A DNA stretch of 64,000 nucleotides from Acinetobacter sp. Marseille-Q1618 (GTDB lineage Bacteria; Pseudomonadota; Gammaproteobacteria; Pseudomonadales; Moraxellaceae): contig NZ_CADDWJ010000001.1 of NCBI RefSeq assembly GCF_902809855.1, positions 1,445,654 to 1,509,653 on the forward strand. The letters are read 5' to 3'. The position numbers and the translations under genes are program-made. Below, one piece after another: positions 46,938-56,699 of the stretch (position 1 is the first letter of the stretch; each line of letters begins with the position of its first letter). The notes under the pieces are model-generated. The model saw only the letters and a program-made list of their open reading frames with translations, did not search any database and was not told where the DNA came from.

Positions 46938-49832
46938 ATGACTGATTCAGCGCAAAACATTGCTACGACTTACGATCCTACCGAGATCGAGAAAAAATGG
47001 TACAAGACTTGGGAAGAAAATGGTTATTTTCAACCTTCGGGTAAAGGCGATTCATTTTGTATCATGATTCCGCCACCAAACGTCACAGGTAGCTTGCACA
47101 TGGGTCATGGTTTTAACAATGCCATCATGGATGCTTTGACGCGCTATAACCGTATGTCTGGCAAAAATACTTTATGGCAACCAGGTACAGACCATGCAGG
47201 TATTGCAACCCAGATGGTGGTTGAACGTCAATTGGCTGCCCAAGACATTAGCCGCCATGATCTGGGTCGTGAAAAATTCATCGACAAAATCTGGGAATGG
47301 AAAGAACAATCTGGCGGCACGATTACTCGTCAAATCCGTCGTTTAGGTTCTTCTGTAGACTGGTCACGTGAACGCTTCACCATGGATGAAGGTCTATCCA
47401 ATGCAGTAAAAGAAGTGTTTGTAAAACTGCATGAAGATGGTTTGATCTATCGTGGTAAACGTTTGGTTAACTGGGATCCAAAATTACAAACTGCCCTGTC
47501 TGACCTTGAAGTTGAGTCAGATAAAGAAGAACAAGGTTCACTTTGGCACTTTAAATATTTCTTTGAAGATAAATCACTGCGTACCCACGATGGTAAAGAT
47601 TACATCGTAGTTGCAACCACTCGTCCTGAAACATTGCTCGGTGATACTGCGGTTGCGGTTGCACCTGATGATGAGCGTTATGCACATCTTGTCGGTCAAA
47701 ACATTATCCTGCCAATTACAGGTCGTGCTGTTGCGATTGTCAAAGATGAATATGTAGATAAAGAATTCGGTACAGGCTGTGTAAAAATCACGCCTGCACA
47801 TGACTTCAATGACTACGAAGTAGGCAAACGTTGTGAATTGCCAATTATCAATATTTTCAACAAAAATGCTGAAATCCTAGCTGAGTTTGAATACATCGCA
47901 AAAGCGGGTGAACAAATTTCTAAAACCATTGCTGCCCCTGCGGACTACATTGGTTTAGAGCGTTTTGCTGCACGTAAAAAATTAGTAGAACAAGCGGAAA
48001 GCGAAGGCTGGTTAGATCAAATCCAACCGTACACACTTAAACCACCTCGCGGTGATCGTTCAGGCGTGATTGTAGAGCCGCTACTCACAGATCAATGGTA
48101 TGTGAAAATTGCACCGCTTGCTGAACCTGCGATCAAAGCAGTAAAAGATGGCGATATCAAATTTGTTCCTGAACAATACAGCAACATGTATATGGCTTGG
48201 ATGAATAACATTCAAGACTGGTGTATTTCTCGTCAATTGTGGTGGGGTCACCGTATCCCTGCTTGGTACGACGCTGAAGGCAATATTTATGTGGGTCGTA
48301 ACGAAGAGGAAGTTCGTGCGAAAAACAACATTGCTGCTGAAGTTGAACTTAAACAAGATGAAGACGTTTTAGATACTTGGTTCTCGTCTGCACTATGGAC
48401 ATTCTCAACGTTGGGTTGGACAGGTGATGAAGCGAAAGATAAAGAAAACTATTTCTTAAATACTTTCCACCCAACTGATGTGCTTGTAACTGGTTTTGAC
48501 ATCATTTTCTTCTGGGTTGCCCGTATGATTATGATGACACTTCATTTCATGAAAAATGAAGATGGTACGTCACAAGTTCCATTCAAAACTGTGTATGTTC
48601 ACGGTTTAGTACGTGATGGCGAAGGTCAGAAAATGTCTAAATCTAAAGGGAATGTACTTGACCCATTAGATTTGATTGACGGTGTTGATCTTGAAACATT
48701 GGTACAAAAACGTACCACAGGTTTGATGAACCCGAAACAAGCATCGAAGATTGAAAAATCAACCCGTAAAGAATTTCCAGAAGGCATTCAAGCGTATGGC
48801 ACAGATGCGGTTCGCTTCACATTCTGTGCATTGGCAAATACAGGTCGTGACATTAAATTCGACATGAAACGTGTTGAAGGTTACCGTAACTTTGCCAATA
48901 AAATCTGGAACGCAACCCGTTTCGTGATGATGAATTGTGAACAACAGCCGATTGGTCAAGAAGTTCGTCAAGACCTTTGGGAATTGCCTGAACAGTGGAT
49001 CATCAGCCGTTTGCAAAAAGCCGAAGCTGCGGTTCAGCAAGCATTTGCAACCTATCGTTTGGACTTGGCTGCGCAAGCAATTTATGAGTTCATTTGGAAT
49101 GAATACTGTGACTGGTATGTGGAGCTGACTAAACCCGTTCTAAACGATGAAAATATTTCAACTGAACGTAAAGCGGAAGTTCGTCGTGTACTGCTTGCAG
49201 TAATGGAAGCATCTTTACGTCTTGCGCATCCATTAATGCCATTTTTAACAGAAGAAATTTGGCAAACACTTGCACCAATGATCGGTATCCAAGGTGAAAC
49301 GATTATGTTGGCGCAATATCCTGTTGCGGATGAAGCGAAGATCAACGAACAAGCAGAAGCGGATATGCAATGGCTGCAAGGTTTGATTGGTGCGGTACGT
49401 AACATTCGTGGTGAAATGGGTCTAGGTAATGCACGTTTGTTGCCTGTTCTTCTGCAAAATACCACTGAAGCTGAAAAAGCGCAGATCTCACGTATTGAAC
49501 CGTTGTTTAAAGCATTGGCAAAAGTTGAAAGCATTACGTTCTTGGCTGATGGCGAACAACCGCCATTGTCTTCATCTTCTGTAGTCGGTCACGTATCTGT
49601 ATTCGTTCCTATGAAGGGATTAATTGACCCTAAAGCGGAATTGGGTCGTTTGCAAAAAGACCTAGACAAGGTTCAAAAGCAGCATGACCAAATTGCGACT
49701 AAGCTTGGTAATGAAGGTTTTGTGGCAAAAGCGCCTGCTGCGGTAGTTGAAGGCGAGAAAGTTAAACTTGCTGAGTTTGCTGATCAGTTAGCTAAGATTA
49801 AAGCGAATATGGAGCAGATTGCAGCGCTTTAA
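46938..49832 (+). CDS. valS: Valyl-tRNA synthetase
   Basis: A 964-aa class I aminoacyl-tRNA synthetase with the HIGH motif as HMGH at residues 54-57 and KMSKS at residues 565-569. The CP1 editing domain ([13 protein letters not shown] near residue 225) lies between them, and the C-terminal tRNA-binding coiled coil ([18 protein letters not shown]) closes the protein. Length and domain order are normal for bacterial ValRS. It has a strong terminator 22 bp downstream. Confidence 0.98.
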   Translation: MTDSAQNIATTYDPTEIEKKWYKTWEENGYFQPSGKGDSFCIMIPPPNVTGSLHMGHGFNNAIMDALTRYNRMSGKNTLWQPGTDHAGIATQMVVERQLAAQDISRHDLGREKFIDKIWEWKEQSGGTITRQIRRLGSSVDWSRERFTMDEGLSNAVKEVFVKLHEDGLIYRGKRLVNWDPKLQTALSDLEVESDKEEQGSLWHFKYFFEDKSLRTHDGKDYIVVATTRPETLLGDTAVAVAPDDERYAHLVGQNIILPITGRAVAIVKDEYVDKEFGTGCVKITPAHDFNDYEVGKRCELPIINIFNKNAEILAEFEYIAKAGEQISKTIAAPADYIGLERFAARKKLVEQAESEGWLDQIQPYTLKPPRGDRSGVIVEPLLTDQWYVKIAPLAEPAIKAVKDGDIKFVPEQYSNMYMAWMNNIQDWCISRQLWWGHRIPAWYDAEGNIYVGRNEEEVRAKNNIAAEVELKQDEDVLDTWFSSALWTFSTLGWTGDEAKDKENYFLNTFHPTDVLVTGFDIIFFWVARMIMMTLHFMKNEDGTSQVPFKTVYVHGLVRDGEGQKMSKSKGNVLDPLDLIDGVDLETLVQKRTTGLMNPKQASKIEKSTRKEFPEGIQAYGTDAVRFTFCALANTGRDIKFDMKRVEGYRNFANKIWNATRFVMMNCEQQPIGQEVRQDLWELPEQWIISRLQKAEAAVQQAFATYRLDLAAQAIYEFIWNEYCDWYVELTKPVLNDENISTERKAEVRRVLLAVMEASLRLAHPLMPFLTEEIWQTLAPMIGIQGETIMLAQYPVADEAKINEQAEADMQWLQGLIGAVRNIRGEMGLGNARLLPVLLQNTTEAEKAQISRIEPLFKALAKVESITFLADGEQPPLSSSSVVGHVSVFVPMKGLIDPKAELGRLQKDLDKVQKQHDQIATKLGNEGFVAKAPAAVVEGEKVKLAEFADQLAKIKANMEQIAAL

Positions 49833-49853
49833 GGTATTGTTAGTTTGATCTAG

Positions 49854-49882
49854 AATCCCCTCAACTGAGGGGATTTTTTATT
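49854..49882. terminator. Bidirectional terminator after valS
   Basis: A 10-bp perfect stem AATCCCCTCA/TGAGGGGATT with a 2-nt loop, then T6. It lies between valS and the convergent HerA-like gene. Confidence 0.85.
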
Positions 49883-51626
49883 TCCACTTTTGGCAAATTT
49901 CTTCAAATTCAACAGATTTCCACTCTTCTTTCCATAAACTCCAATAAGGAATATCACTCGAAGATGGCTCAGGATCACAACGGTCTATTGTTACAATTGA
50001 TGGAAGAACTATAGAATCACCAACTAGCAAGGCATCACCTTGATGCAAACTTGGTAAAATATCAATAATTCCACCTAAGGAGTCTGGTAAAAGCTTTCTG
50101 ACATAATTTTGATCTAAAGGATTTGTAAGACGCATAGAAATAAAGTTATTACATTGAGAGAAAATTGTTTCTGAAATTTCTGACGGTCTTTGACTAGAAA
50201 GCATCAAAGTAATGCCATATTTTCTCCCCTCCTTAGCGATGCGCTCAATAGCAATTTTTGAAGCCCTATATTTTGTTAATTCACTATTAGGTACATATTT
50301 ATGTGCCTCTTCATAAACCATTAAAATTGGTACATCGTTGTTTATAGTTTCTGAAGGATTTTTATCAAAACGATGGCGTTTATAAAAATATCCATAATCA
50401 AAAATCAACCTTGAAATTACAGAAACTGTAATCGTGAGAACTTCAAATGGAACATCACTTAAATCAAAAACTGTAATGTTTGAACTACACTCAGAGTCAT
50501 AACCTAGTATTTGCTTTATAACATTAACAAACTCAATATCTTTTAAATCATTATTAAAGATAAAATTTAAACGATCTTGCCTTATTTTCTCGCTTAAACG
50601 ATTATAAAACTTATCTAGTGTCCCATCAGCATACATACCTTTATTAATATGAGAGTTTTTGGTAGGTAAAAACTTTAGCTGTTTATCAAAAAAGTAATTA
50701 ATTTTTACATCATCACTCTCAAAAAATTGACCAATTTCCTTATCAATAGTTGGATCATCAATCATACAATAATCTGGATTTTTAGAACTTTTTGTTTCAT
50801 TCTTTAAATTATAAATTGCATTGACGACTTCATTTAAATCAAACTTTATAGGCGTATCATAGAAAATATTCTGTACAGTTGGATTATGTTTTACTTTATT
50901 TAAAGTAACTATTTTTCTGAAAATAGAAGACTGGTTATAATTATCTCGCTCTCCTATATCCAATAGTATTTCTTCTAACTCATCACTATTTAATAACCAA
51001 AATGGTAACTCTAAAGTATTAATATCCAAAAAATTTGCTTTAGGAAAAGCACTTTTATATTCAGAATGAATATCAAATACAATAATATGAGAATTATTTA
51101 AACTAAAATTTCCATCTTTAGAAGAAATCGCAGTCTGTAAAATCTTGGACAAGGTATGAGATTTACCAGAACCTGTTGAACCCAAAATAGCGATATGTTT
51201 ATTAAAAAATTTATTCCCATCCACAGGAACTTCTATATTTTTATTAGTACTTAATGAACAAAATTTTAACCTTTTAACTTCATCAATAGCATTATATATT
51301 GCTTTAATATCATCAATAGTTGCAGGTTCCACTTTCTTTGGAGGTATAGCTATTGTATCTCCACCTCGAGTAAAACTGTCATCCTCTAAAACACCTAATG
51401 GTAAAGCCTCGATTAAATATACTTGTTCATTATCTTTATCAAAACCAATAGAAAAATTTTCAATAATTGCTATAAGCTTTGCATCGTCATTGTTAGTTAC
51501 TTTAATATACGAACCAACTTTTAAATGCTCTTCCGGAAGTTTGAAACTTTCAAGATTAGTAACTTGTACCAAAATCTTATTTGGTTTCACTGATATAACT
51601 TCAGCTAAATAGATGTCATCTTTCAC
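49878..51626 (-). CDS. HerA-like ATPase/translocase
   Basis: A 582-aa hexameric-type ATPase of the HerA/FtsK superfamily. An N-terminal small beta-barrel (residues ~1-95, HAS-barrel-like) precedes the RecA-like core with Walker A GSTGSGKS at 149-156, Walker B VPILMVYEE at 432-440, and a C-terminal SSQRPSE sensor region near residues 477-483. A long helical insertion lies between Walker A and B (about 205-380). It starts at GTG 51626, preceded by AAGGGG and overlapping the preceding small gene by 11 bp. As the last gene of a three-gene operon with a nuclease-like protein, it probably forms the motor of a defence complex. AT content is higher than in valS. Confidence 0.88.
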   Translation of the reverse strand: MKDDIYLAEVISVKPNKILVQVTNLESFKLPEEHLKVGSYIKVTNNDDAKLIAIIENFSIGFDKDNEQVYLIEALPLGVLEDDSFTRGGDTIAIPPKKVEPATIDDIKAIYNAIDEVKRLKFCSLSTNKNIEVPVDGNKFFNKHIAILGSTGSGKSHTLSKILQTAISSKDGNFSLNNSHIIVFDIHSEYKSAFPKANFLDINTLELPFWLLNSDELEEILLDIGERDNYNQSSIFRKIVTLNKVKHNPTVQNIFYDTPIKFDLNEVVNAIYNLKNETKSSKNPDYCMIDDPTIDKEIGQFFESDDVKINYFFDKQLKFLPTKNSHINKGMYADGTLDKFYNRLSEKIRQDRLNFIFNNDLKDIEFVNVIKQILGYDSECSSNITVFDLSDVPFEVLTITVSVISRLIFDYGYFYKRHRFDKNPSETINNDVPILMVYEEAHKYVPNSELTKYRASKIAIERIAKEGRKYGITLMLSSQRPSEISETIFSQCNNFISMRLTNPLDQNYVRKLLPDSLGGIIDILPSLHQGDALLVGDSIVLPSIVTIDRCDPEPSSSDIPYWSLWKEEWKSVEFEEICQKWK

Positions 51627-51918
51627 TAACTATCCCCTTTAAGCATTCCAAACTTTTAAAATAAATATCATAAGACTCATCTATTCTTAAGAATGGTTCC
51701 TTTACATAAAATTGATAAACATATTTATTAGGAATATGTTTATTTTTTAGAAGTTTAAAATCATCCAACTCATTAATAATTTTAAGATGAGTTCTATATG
51801 GACTTTCATGCTCAACAACTTCTCTTAAAAATAATTCAGCATCAAAACTACTACCTTTGTAATAATGACCATCTTCTATAAAAAAACCATCTTCTATTAA
51901 CGCTTTTTTTAAATTCAT
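51616..51918 (-). CDS. Small middle component of the HerA operon, unknown family
   Basis: A 100-aa soluble acidic protein encoded between the nuclease-like and HerA-like genes. Its ATG (51918) overlaps the nuclease stop (TGATG), and its stop overlaps the HerA start by 11 bp, so the three are translated together. Predicted mixed alpha/beta pattern with an aromatic-rich centre (KYVYQFYVKEPFLRIDE). I recognise no family. Its position recalls the small middle components of ABC-3C type systems. It may be an adaptor or regulator of the complex. Confidence 0.72.
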   Translation of the reverse strand: MNLKKALIEDGFFIEDGHYYKGSSFDAELFLREVVEHESPYRTHLKIINELDDFKLLKNKHIPNKYVYQFYVKEPFLRIDESYDIYFKSLECLKGIVSER

Positions 51919-52853
51919 CAAATCTCACTATTAATATTATGTAAATATACAAATGGACAAAAACGTTTAACTTGCCTAACGCCTGTGAGATTTGACCATT
52001 TATGACTAATTTTTTTTAGCAAATCCTTTAAATCAAAAAAACCTATACTTGCGGTATCAATCAAAAAAAATCTATTATATTTAGATTGAGTATCATTAAA
52101 ATATTTTTTTCTAATTGATTTACAGTATTTATCTAAGGTCACTTTTTCTAAATACCAACAATCAAAAATCATTCTTTTAGAGTTTTTAAGGTCATCAATG
52201 AATTTACTTTTTGTAATTTTTCTTTCAACTTCCAATTGGTTTTTAGCCAGATTTCGTATGATATAAATGCTTTTTGCATAAAAAAAATCAGCATCATTAC
52301 TACTACATATATTTAGTTCAGTTAGCTTTTTCTGGATGCATGTATGCTGTTGATCTAAAGTTAAACCATCAATATCAAGAGTCAACTTACTTAAAAATAG
52401 TTCTAAATCTTTATCATTTAAATTTAAGTCTTCATAAATTTTAGTGATTACACTCGGCCTATCTTCTTTTTCTTGTGTCTTACTTGTTAAAAGACTATCT
52501 TTCAGATAGGTAATATCAATAGGGTATTGGATTTTATCTTGTCCACTTTTGTAATGTCCAAATAATTTATATTGTATTAAGCTTTGACTTTCTTGCACTC
52601 TTTTTGAAAAGTCTCTCACCATCCAAACTATAGCTTCTTTAATTTTTGATGGTGTGAAATCGCTTTTCTCATAATACTTACACTGTATTGCAACTGTTTC
52701 ACTACCTAGCTGCTCAATATCAATGTCCTCAATACCTTCTACTGTAAAAGTAGCATGCTCATGTTCATGATTAAGTATTTGCAGAATCGTATAATCAAAT
52801 TGATACAAATATCCTCTAATTGTATCTATCGCCTGTCTATTTGGCTCAGACAT
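51918..52853 (-). CDS. PD-(D/E)XK nuclease-like protein (DUF4297/Cap4-like N-terminus)
   Basis: A 311-aa protein. The start is set at ATG 52853, directly after GGGGGGAT. An ATG 24 bp upstream overlaps that site. The N-terminal ~100 residues follow the DUF4297/Cap4 pattern: RGYLYQFDYTIL (residues 13-24), then E39-x-x-E42-D43-x-D45, and Q57-x-K59 in AIQCKYYE. This matches the PD-(D/E)XK acidic and Q-x-K signature. The C-terminal ~200 residues are helical with no recognised domain. First gene of an overlapping three-gene operon with a small protein and a HerA-like ATPase, strongly recalling DUF4297-HerA antiphage systems. Confidence 0.75.
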   Translation of the reverse strand: MSEPNRQAIDTIRGYLYQFDYTILQILNHEHEHATFTVEGIEDIDIEQLGSETVAIQCKYYEKSDFTPSKIKEAIVWMVRDFSKRVQESQSLIQYKLFGHYKSGQDKIQYPIDITYLKDSLLTSKTQEKEDRPSVITKIYEDLNLNDKDLELFLSKLTLDIDGLTLDQQHTCIQKKLTELNICSSNDADFFYAKSIYIIRNLAKNQLEVERKITKSKFIDDLKNSKRMIFDCWYLEKVTLDKYCKSIRKKYFNDTQSKYNRFFLIDTASIGFFDLKDLLKKISHKWSNLTGVRQVKRFCPFVYLHNINSEI

Positions 52854-53049
52854 AATCCCCCCAAGAATTAAACACATTCATTACTTATAATACATAAATA
52901 TATTAATTTTCAAAAACTTATTTCAATCATATTAGTAATTAATTTAACACAATAATATTTACACTAAATTTTCTATAGAGGTAAAATTATTATGATATAT
53001 AGATTTATCAAATTCTAATAATTTTGATCTATTTTCATTTTGTTCTTTT

Positions 53050-53221
53050 ATACTCCCTCCTACAAGGAGAGGAATCTTCCTTTGTGGATTTTCTTTCCAT
53101 TTAATACACAATGATGTTCCCTCTCCTTGTAGGAGAAGGTTAGGGAGAGGTGCTTTTGAGTTTCTTTCATTATTAACCAACCCTCATCCCCCGCCTTCTC
53201 CCAATGGGAGAAGGAGCTTTC
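53050..53221. repeat. Interspersed GGGAGAGG-rich repeat, copy 2
   Basis: It lies between the nuclease-like gene and the DUF559 gene. It contains AGGGAGAGGTGCTTTT at 53142-53157 and CCCTCATCC...CCTTCTCCC...GGGAGAAGG, the same order as copy 1 at 9661-9806. Internal inverted repeats (for example CTCCTACAAGGAG and CTTCTCCCAATGGGAGAAGG) make it hairpin-prone. The remaining part of the gap 52854-53225 is AT-rich and should hold the operon promoter. Confidence 0.7.
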
Positions 53222-53225
53222 ATTA

Positions 53226-53588
53226 CTAATTCGCTTTCAACCCAGAACACACATTCCATAAATCCTCCAACACCATATCCGTCCGCCCCAAAACATCATG
53301 ATTCCAATACCGTACCATTGTTAAACCCAAAGCCTCTAAAAACTTAGTCCGTTCCGTATCATATTCTTTCCCACCATCCGTTGCATGCTGACCACCATCT
53401 AGCTCAATGACCAAACCAATTTCGTGACAATAAAAATCCACAATATATGGCTCAATCACATGCTGACGTCTAAACTTTAAATCCATAAATCGTCTAGCAC
53501 GTAAAATCTGCCACATCAAATGTTCTGCATCTGTGGCATTGGTACGCATATTTTTAGCAAATTGTAATAATTGTGAATTTATTTTCAT
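53226..53588 (-). CDS. DUF559 endonuclease-like protein
   Basis: A 120-aa protein with the DUF559 (Vsr-like restriction-endonuclease fold) pattern: ATDAEHLMWQILRARRF (residues 18-34), FRRQHVIEPYIVDFYC, LVIELDGGQH and VRYWNHDVL. The acidic D in IVDFY, the E in VIELDGGQH and the following Q correspond to the PD-(D/E)XK core. These single-domain proteins are common near mobile or defence regions, with an undefined role. No partner methylase is present. Confidence 0.88.
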   Translation of the reverse strand: MKINSQLLQFAKNMRTNATDAEHLMWQILRARRFMDLKFRRQHVIEPYIVDFYCHEIGLVIELDGGQHATDGGKEYDTERTKFLEALGLTMVRYWNHDVLGRTDMVLEDLWNVCSGLKAN

Positions 53589-53672
53589 TTTTATTATCTT
53601 TCATATACTTTTCAAAAACAGATTAAAGATCAATATTCAACAAACAACGTAAAACTCCCTCACCCAAATAAA

Positions 53673-53701
53673 AAACGCCCAATGCAAAGCATCAGACGTT
53701 T
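53673..53701 (-). terminator. Rho-independent terminator
   Basis: On the minus strand AAACGTCTGATGC/GCATTGGGCGTTT (13 bp with G-T pairs) with a TTT loop, followed by TTTTTT, 40 bp after the lipoprotein hydrolase gene. Confidence 0.8.
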
Positions 53702-53741
53702 CTTTAAAACACGCTAAAATCAACTTCCAAACATATTCAGG

Positions 53742-54941
53742 CTATTGACGCATTAATATATCCACATCACTCACCAAAGCAGGAATATTATCTGATACAG
53801 CCGTACTATGCGTTTTTCCGTCTAAAAGCTTTAAATGAACATCAGTTTTTTTCGCAAGCATATTTTCAGCTAATTTTACAGTGATTGGATAAGGCACTGT
53901 GGTATCGTCTTTGCCTTGATAAATATAAACTGGTTTTTCAAGTTTAATTTTCGCTGGAGTATTGTCTGCTAAATAATTTGCAACATCAGGATCTGATTTG
54001 AAATTTGGCTGTAAAGCTTGATATTTACTCAGATTACCGTGATTTGCTTGTAAGCTATTAGTAATGTCTTTACCAAATTCTACAGCTAACTCAGGTGAAC
54101 ATAAACTCTCAGCTTTCTCAGCAAGTGGCACTTTAGCATCGATAAACGCTTGATTATATTTAAAGGTTGTTGATCCTGCTTTGATTCCTGAACTGACAAT
54201 CGCAGCATACGTATGTAGAGTTGCACTAACCGCAGTTGCATTTTTAAAATCTTGCGCAAGTGCTAAATTATTCGCAACCGCCATTCCCATATCTAAGGTT
54301 TCAGCGAGATATGATGCAGGTGCAATCGCCACTGTACCTTTAAAATTATAACTAGGTAAGACTTTACTGTATTCCGCCGCAGCTAAAGCCGCATGTCCAC
54401 CTTGCGACCAACCAATCACACTCCAATTTTTAGATAAATTACCATAATGTTTATTTGCTGCATCTAAAGCAAATAAAATTGATTTTGCACCACTTTGTAG
54501 ATTGAGATAAGGATGAGCAACTTTTTTATTGCCTAAGCCCTCATAGTCTGGCGCAACAACTGCATAACCTTTTTGCAGCAAAGCTATAATTAAGTTTTTC
54601 TCTAGTCCAACCAAAGGATTCGCAGATGGCGCACATTGATCAGCTGCCCCTGTTGTACCATGTGCCCACACCACCACAGGCCAACCACCTACAGGCGCAG
54701 TTCCTTTCGGTGTAAATACCAAAGTGGTTGCATCAATATCTTTATTTAAAACACTTGGCATTGTATAAGTAAAAATGTCGTGCTTATTCACGACATTTGC
54801 AACATCATTGTCGACTTGGAATGTTTTGGTTTTTGAGTCTGAAATGAAATTAAAATCATCATCGTCGTCATCACATCCTGCAAACAATAGAACCGAGCTA
54901 CAACTTAAAGCGATTAGAGATTTTTTAAGTAACTGTTGCAT
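53742..54941 (-). CDS. Lipoprotein alpha/beta hydrolase (secretory lipase-like)
   Basis: A 399-aa predicted lipoprotein. The start at ATG 54941 has GAGGA seven bases upstream. The lipobox LFAGC places the lipidated cysteine at residue 23, followed by six Asp. The hydrolase domain has WAHGTTG near residue 92, nucleophile S179 in GWSQGG, an acidic QGKDDTTVPY near residue 340 and a C-terminal His in GKTHS. It probably cleaves esters in the periplasm or at the cell surface. Aspartate directly after the lipid cysteine is an inner-membrane retention signal in E. coli. Confidence 0.87.
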   Translation of the reverse strand: MQQLLKKSLIALSCSSVLLFAGCDDDDDDFNFISDSKTKTFQVDNDVANVVNKHDIFTYTMPSVLNKDIDATTLVFTPKGTAPVGGWPVVVWAHGTTGAADQCAPSANPLVGLEKNLIIALLQKGYAVVAPDYEGLGNKKVAHPYLNLQSGAKSILFALDAANKHYGNLSKNWSVIGWSQGGHAALAAAEYSKVLPSYNFKGTVAIAPASYLAETLDMGMAVANNLALAQDFKNATAVSATLHTYAAIVSSGIKAGSTTFKYNQAFIDAKVPLAEKAESLCSPELAVEFGKDITNSLQANHGNLSKYQALQPNFKSDPDVANYLADNTPAKIKLEKPVYIYQGKDDTTVPYPITVKLAENMLAKKTDVHLKLLDGKTHSTAVSDNIPALVSDVDILMRQ

Positions 54942-55000
54942 ATGCAAATCCTCATTTTATTGTTGTTAAGCTCTTCATGAGCATTGGTCTAATAAAGCAT

Positions 55001-55028
55001 AAAAAAAAGCATCTTACTAGGATGCTTT
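55001..55028 (-). terminator. Rho-independent terminator after ubiA
   Basis: On the minus strand AAAGCATC/GATGCTTT with a 7-nt loop, followed by a run of T8. Confidence 0.85.
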
Positions 55029-55055
55029 CATAAAAATGCAGTAATTTTATGCTTT

Positions 55056-55943
55056 TTAATTTTTAAAATACAATGCCGCAAAAATACCTACAAAAATGAT
55101 CAATCCAACCCAACGGTTATGGCGAAATGCCCAAAAACAACGCTGTGGATCACGATCATGGGTTTTAGTCCATTGGTAAATAAAATCAGCAACCACTACC
55201 AACAATGCAATCAAGCCATAAGGAAATAATAAATTCTCTAAATACAAACTTGTACCAATCAAAATCACAGCCGTTGCTTGTAACAAAGAAATGATTTGAA
55301 TGTCGTATTTTCCAAATAAAATCGCAGTCGATTTCACCCCGATTTTTAAATCATATTCACGGTCTGTAATGGCATACTGTGTGTCATACGCCACTGTCCA
55401 TGCCAAATTACCAAAATATAATAACCAACAACTTAAATCAGGACTTGCCCCAACAGCCGTATATGCCATAGGAATAGACCAAGAAAATGCAGCACCAAGA
55501 AAGACTTGAGGTAAATGAGTGTAGCGTTTCATAAACGGATATATAAACGCTAAGAACAACGCACCAAATGACCAAAAAAAGGTTTCTATCGGCAAGAAAA
55601 ATAATAAAAAGGCACTCGCTGCAACCAAGATTAAAAAAACCAAAATCGCTTCTTTGGCAGAAATAACCCCTGTTGCCAGTGGTCGGCTCTTGGTTCTTTC
55701 TACATGTGCATCCACTTTGCGGTCAGCAAAATCATTAATTGCACAACCTGCTGCACGCATGAAAATCACACCGAGTATCATGACAACTAAGACTTTAAGA
55801 TCAGGCGTACCTTTTGCCGCAATCCATAACGCCCACATGGTTGGCCAAAATACCAACTCTGTACCAATAGGTTTATCAAAACGACACAGATAATAATATG
55901 CTTCTAAGCGGTCACGCCATGTGGTTTGTTGCAGAGTTGCCAT
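55056..55943 (-). CDS. ubiA: 4-hydroxybenzoate polyprenyltransferase
   Basis: A 295-aa integral membrane prenyltransferase that attaches the isoprenoid tail to 4-hydroxybenzoate in ubiquinone biosynthesis. Both Asp-rich motifs are present: NDFADRKVD near residue 70 and DREYDLKIG near residue 195. About nine hydrophobic helices. It lies 14 bp downstream of ubiC, which supplies the substrate, giving a two-gene operon. Confidence 0.96.
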   Translation of the reverse strand: MATLQQTTWRDRLEAYYYLCRFDKPIGTELVFWPTMWALWIAAKGTPDLKVLVVMILGVIFMRAAGCAINDFADRKVDAHVERTKSRPLATGVISAKEAILVFLILVAASAFLLFFLPIETFFWSFGALFLAFIYPFMKRYTHLPQVFLGAAFSWSIPMAYTAVGASPDLSCWLLYFGNLAWTVAYDTQYAITDREYDLKIGVKSTAILFGKYDIQIISLLQATAVILIGTSLYLENLLFPYGLIALLVVVADFIYQWTKTHDRDPQRCFWAFRHNRWVGLIIFVGIFAALYFKN

Positions 55944-55957
55944 GAAAATCCAACACC

Positions 55958-56458
55958 TTATTTCAACGACTTACTTTCAAGGAATTGCTCAAAAGCAGGT
56001 AAAAAAGTTTCTTGTACGATAAATTTGCAGCCATGCCAAGTATAACAACTTTGACGTGTCCAACCATCTTCTAAAAGCAAAACACGACGTTCGCAAGCAG
56101 GATTGGTACGTTGAAACAGAAACTTTCCAATGGGTTTACGCCCAATATGCTGAAAAAGTCGGGCACGTTTTTGTAGACTTAAGATCGGGAAAATACTTTT
56201 CGCTTTAACCCAAGCATCTCGCTCACAACCATATAAAAAACTTTCACGCACCCATGCCGTATGTTGATTTGGCATATTCATCCACTGACTATCCAGCAAG
56301 TTTAAGCGTTGAAAATGTTCTTGTGTCGGCTCTACCTTGAACACACCTCCTGCGGCATCGGTCAATTGTTGAGTCAATGAACCTTCAGCATAAAGCCATG
56401 TTTTTAAATGCGCAGGGATATTGAAAACCTGTTTGGGGCAGGAAGCAATCAATGTCAT
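55958..56458 (-). CDS. ubiC: Chorismate lyase
   Basis: A 166-aa soluble enzyme that converts chorismate to 4-hydroxybenzoate and pyruvate, the first committed step of ubiquinone synthesis. The family pattern is visible: WVRESFLYG near residue 70, then a PIGKFLF block near residue 110, and a C-terminal TRQSCYTW stretch. Length matches UbiC (~165 aa). Pairing with ubiA confirms the call. Confidence 0.93.
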   Translation of the reverse strand: MTLIASCPKQVFNIPAHLKTWLYAEGSLTQQLTDAAGGVFKVEPTQEHFQRLNLLDSQWMNMPNQHTAWVRESFLYGCERDAWVKAKSIFPILSLQKRARLFQHIGRKPIGKFLFQRTNPACERRVLLLEDGWTRQSCYTWHGCKFIVQETFLPAFEQFLESKSLK

Positions 56459-56629
56459 TTCCTTGAAATGTTAAATAAATAAAAGCATCATTTAGAATAA
56501 TCAAAAATAATGTCAGTTTTTATAAAGTATATCGAGATTGTGACAAGCTGTGTTGTGATTGCTAAAGGTATATTCAAAATTTAAGCAATTAAAAGCAGTG
56601 TTATTTTAAATATTCACTCTGAAGAAGTT

Positions 56630-56663
56630 GAAATAAAAGCCCCAAAATTAATTCAGGGCTTTT
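56630..56663 (-). terminator. Rho-independent terminator after dapF
   Basis: On the minus strand AAAAGCCC/GGGCTTTT with a 13-nt AT-rich loop and ATTT tail, 37 bp after the dapF stop. Confidence 0.75.
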
Positions 56664-56699
56664 CATATTTTACAATCAGCTTTTAAGCAGTTTTTCAAA

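Noticed and set aside
52959..53180. Leftward 73-codon frame upstream of the HerA operon
   Set aside because: Most of it translates the interspersed repeat, so it is very unlikely to be a gene.
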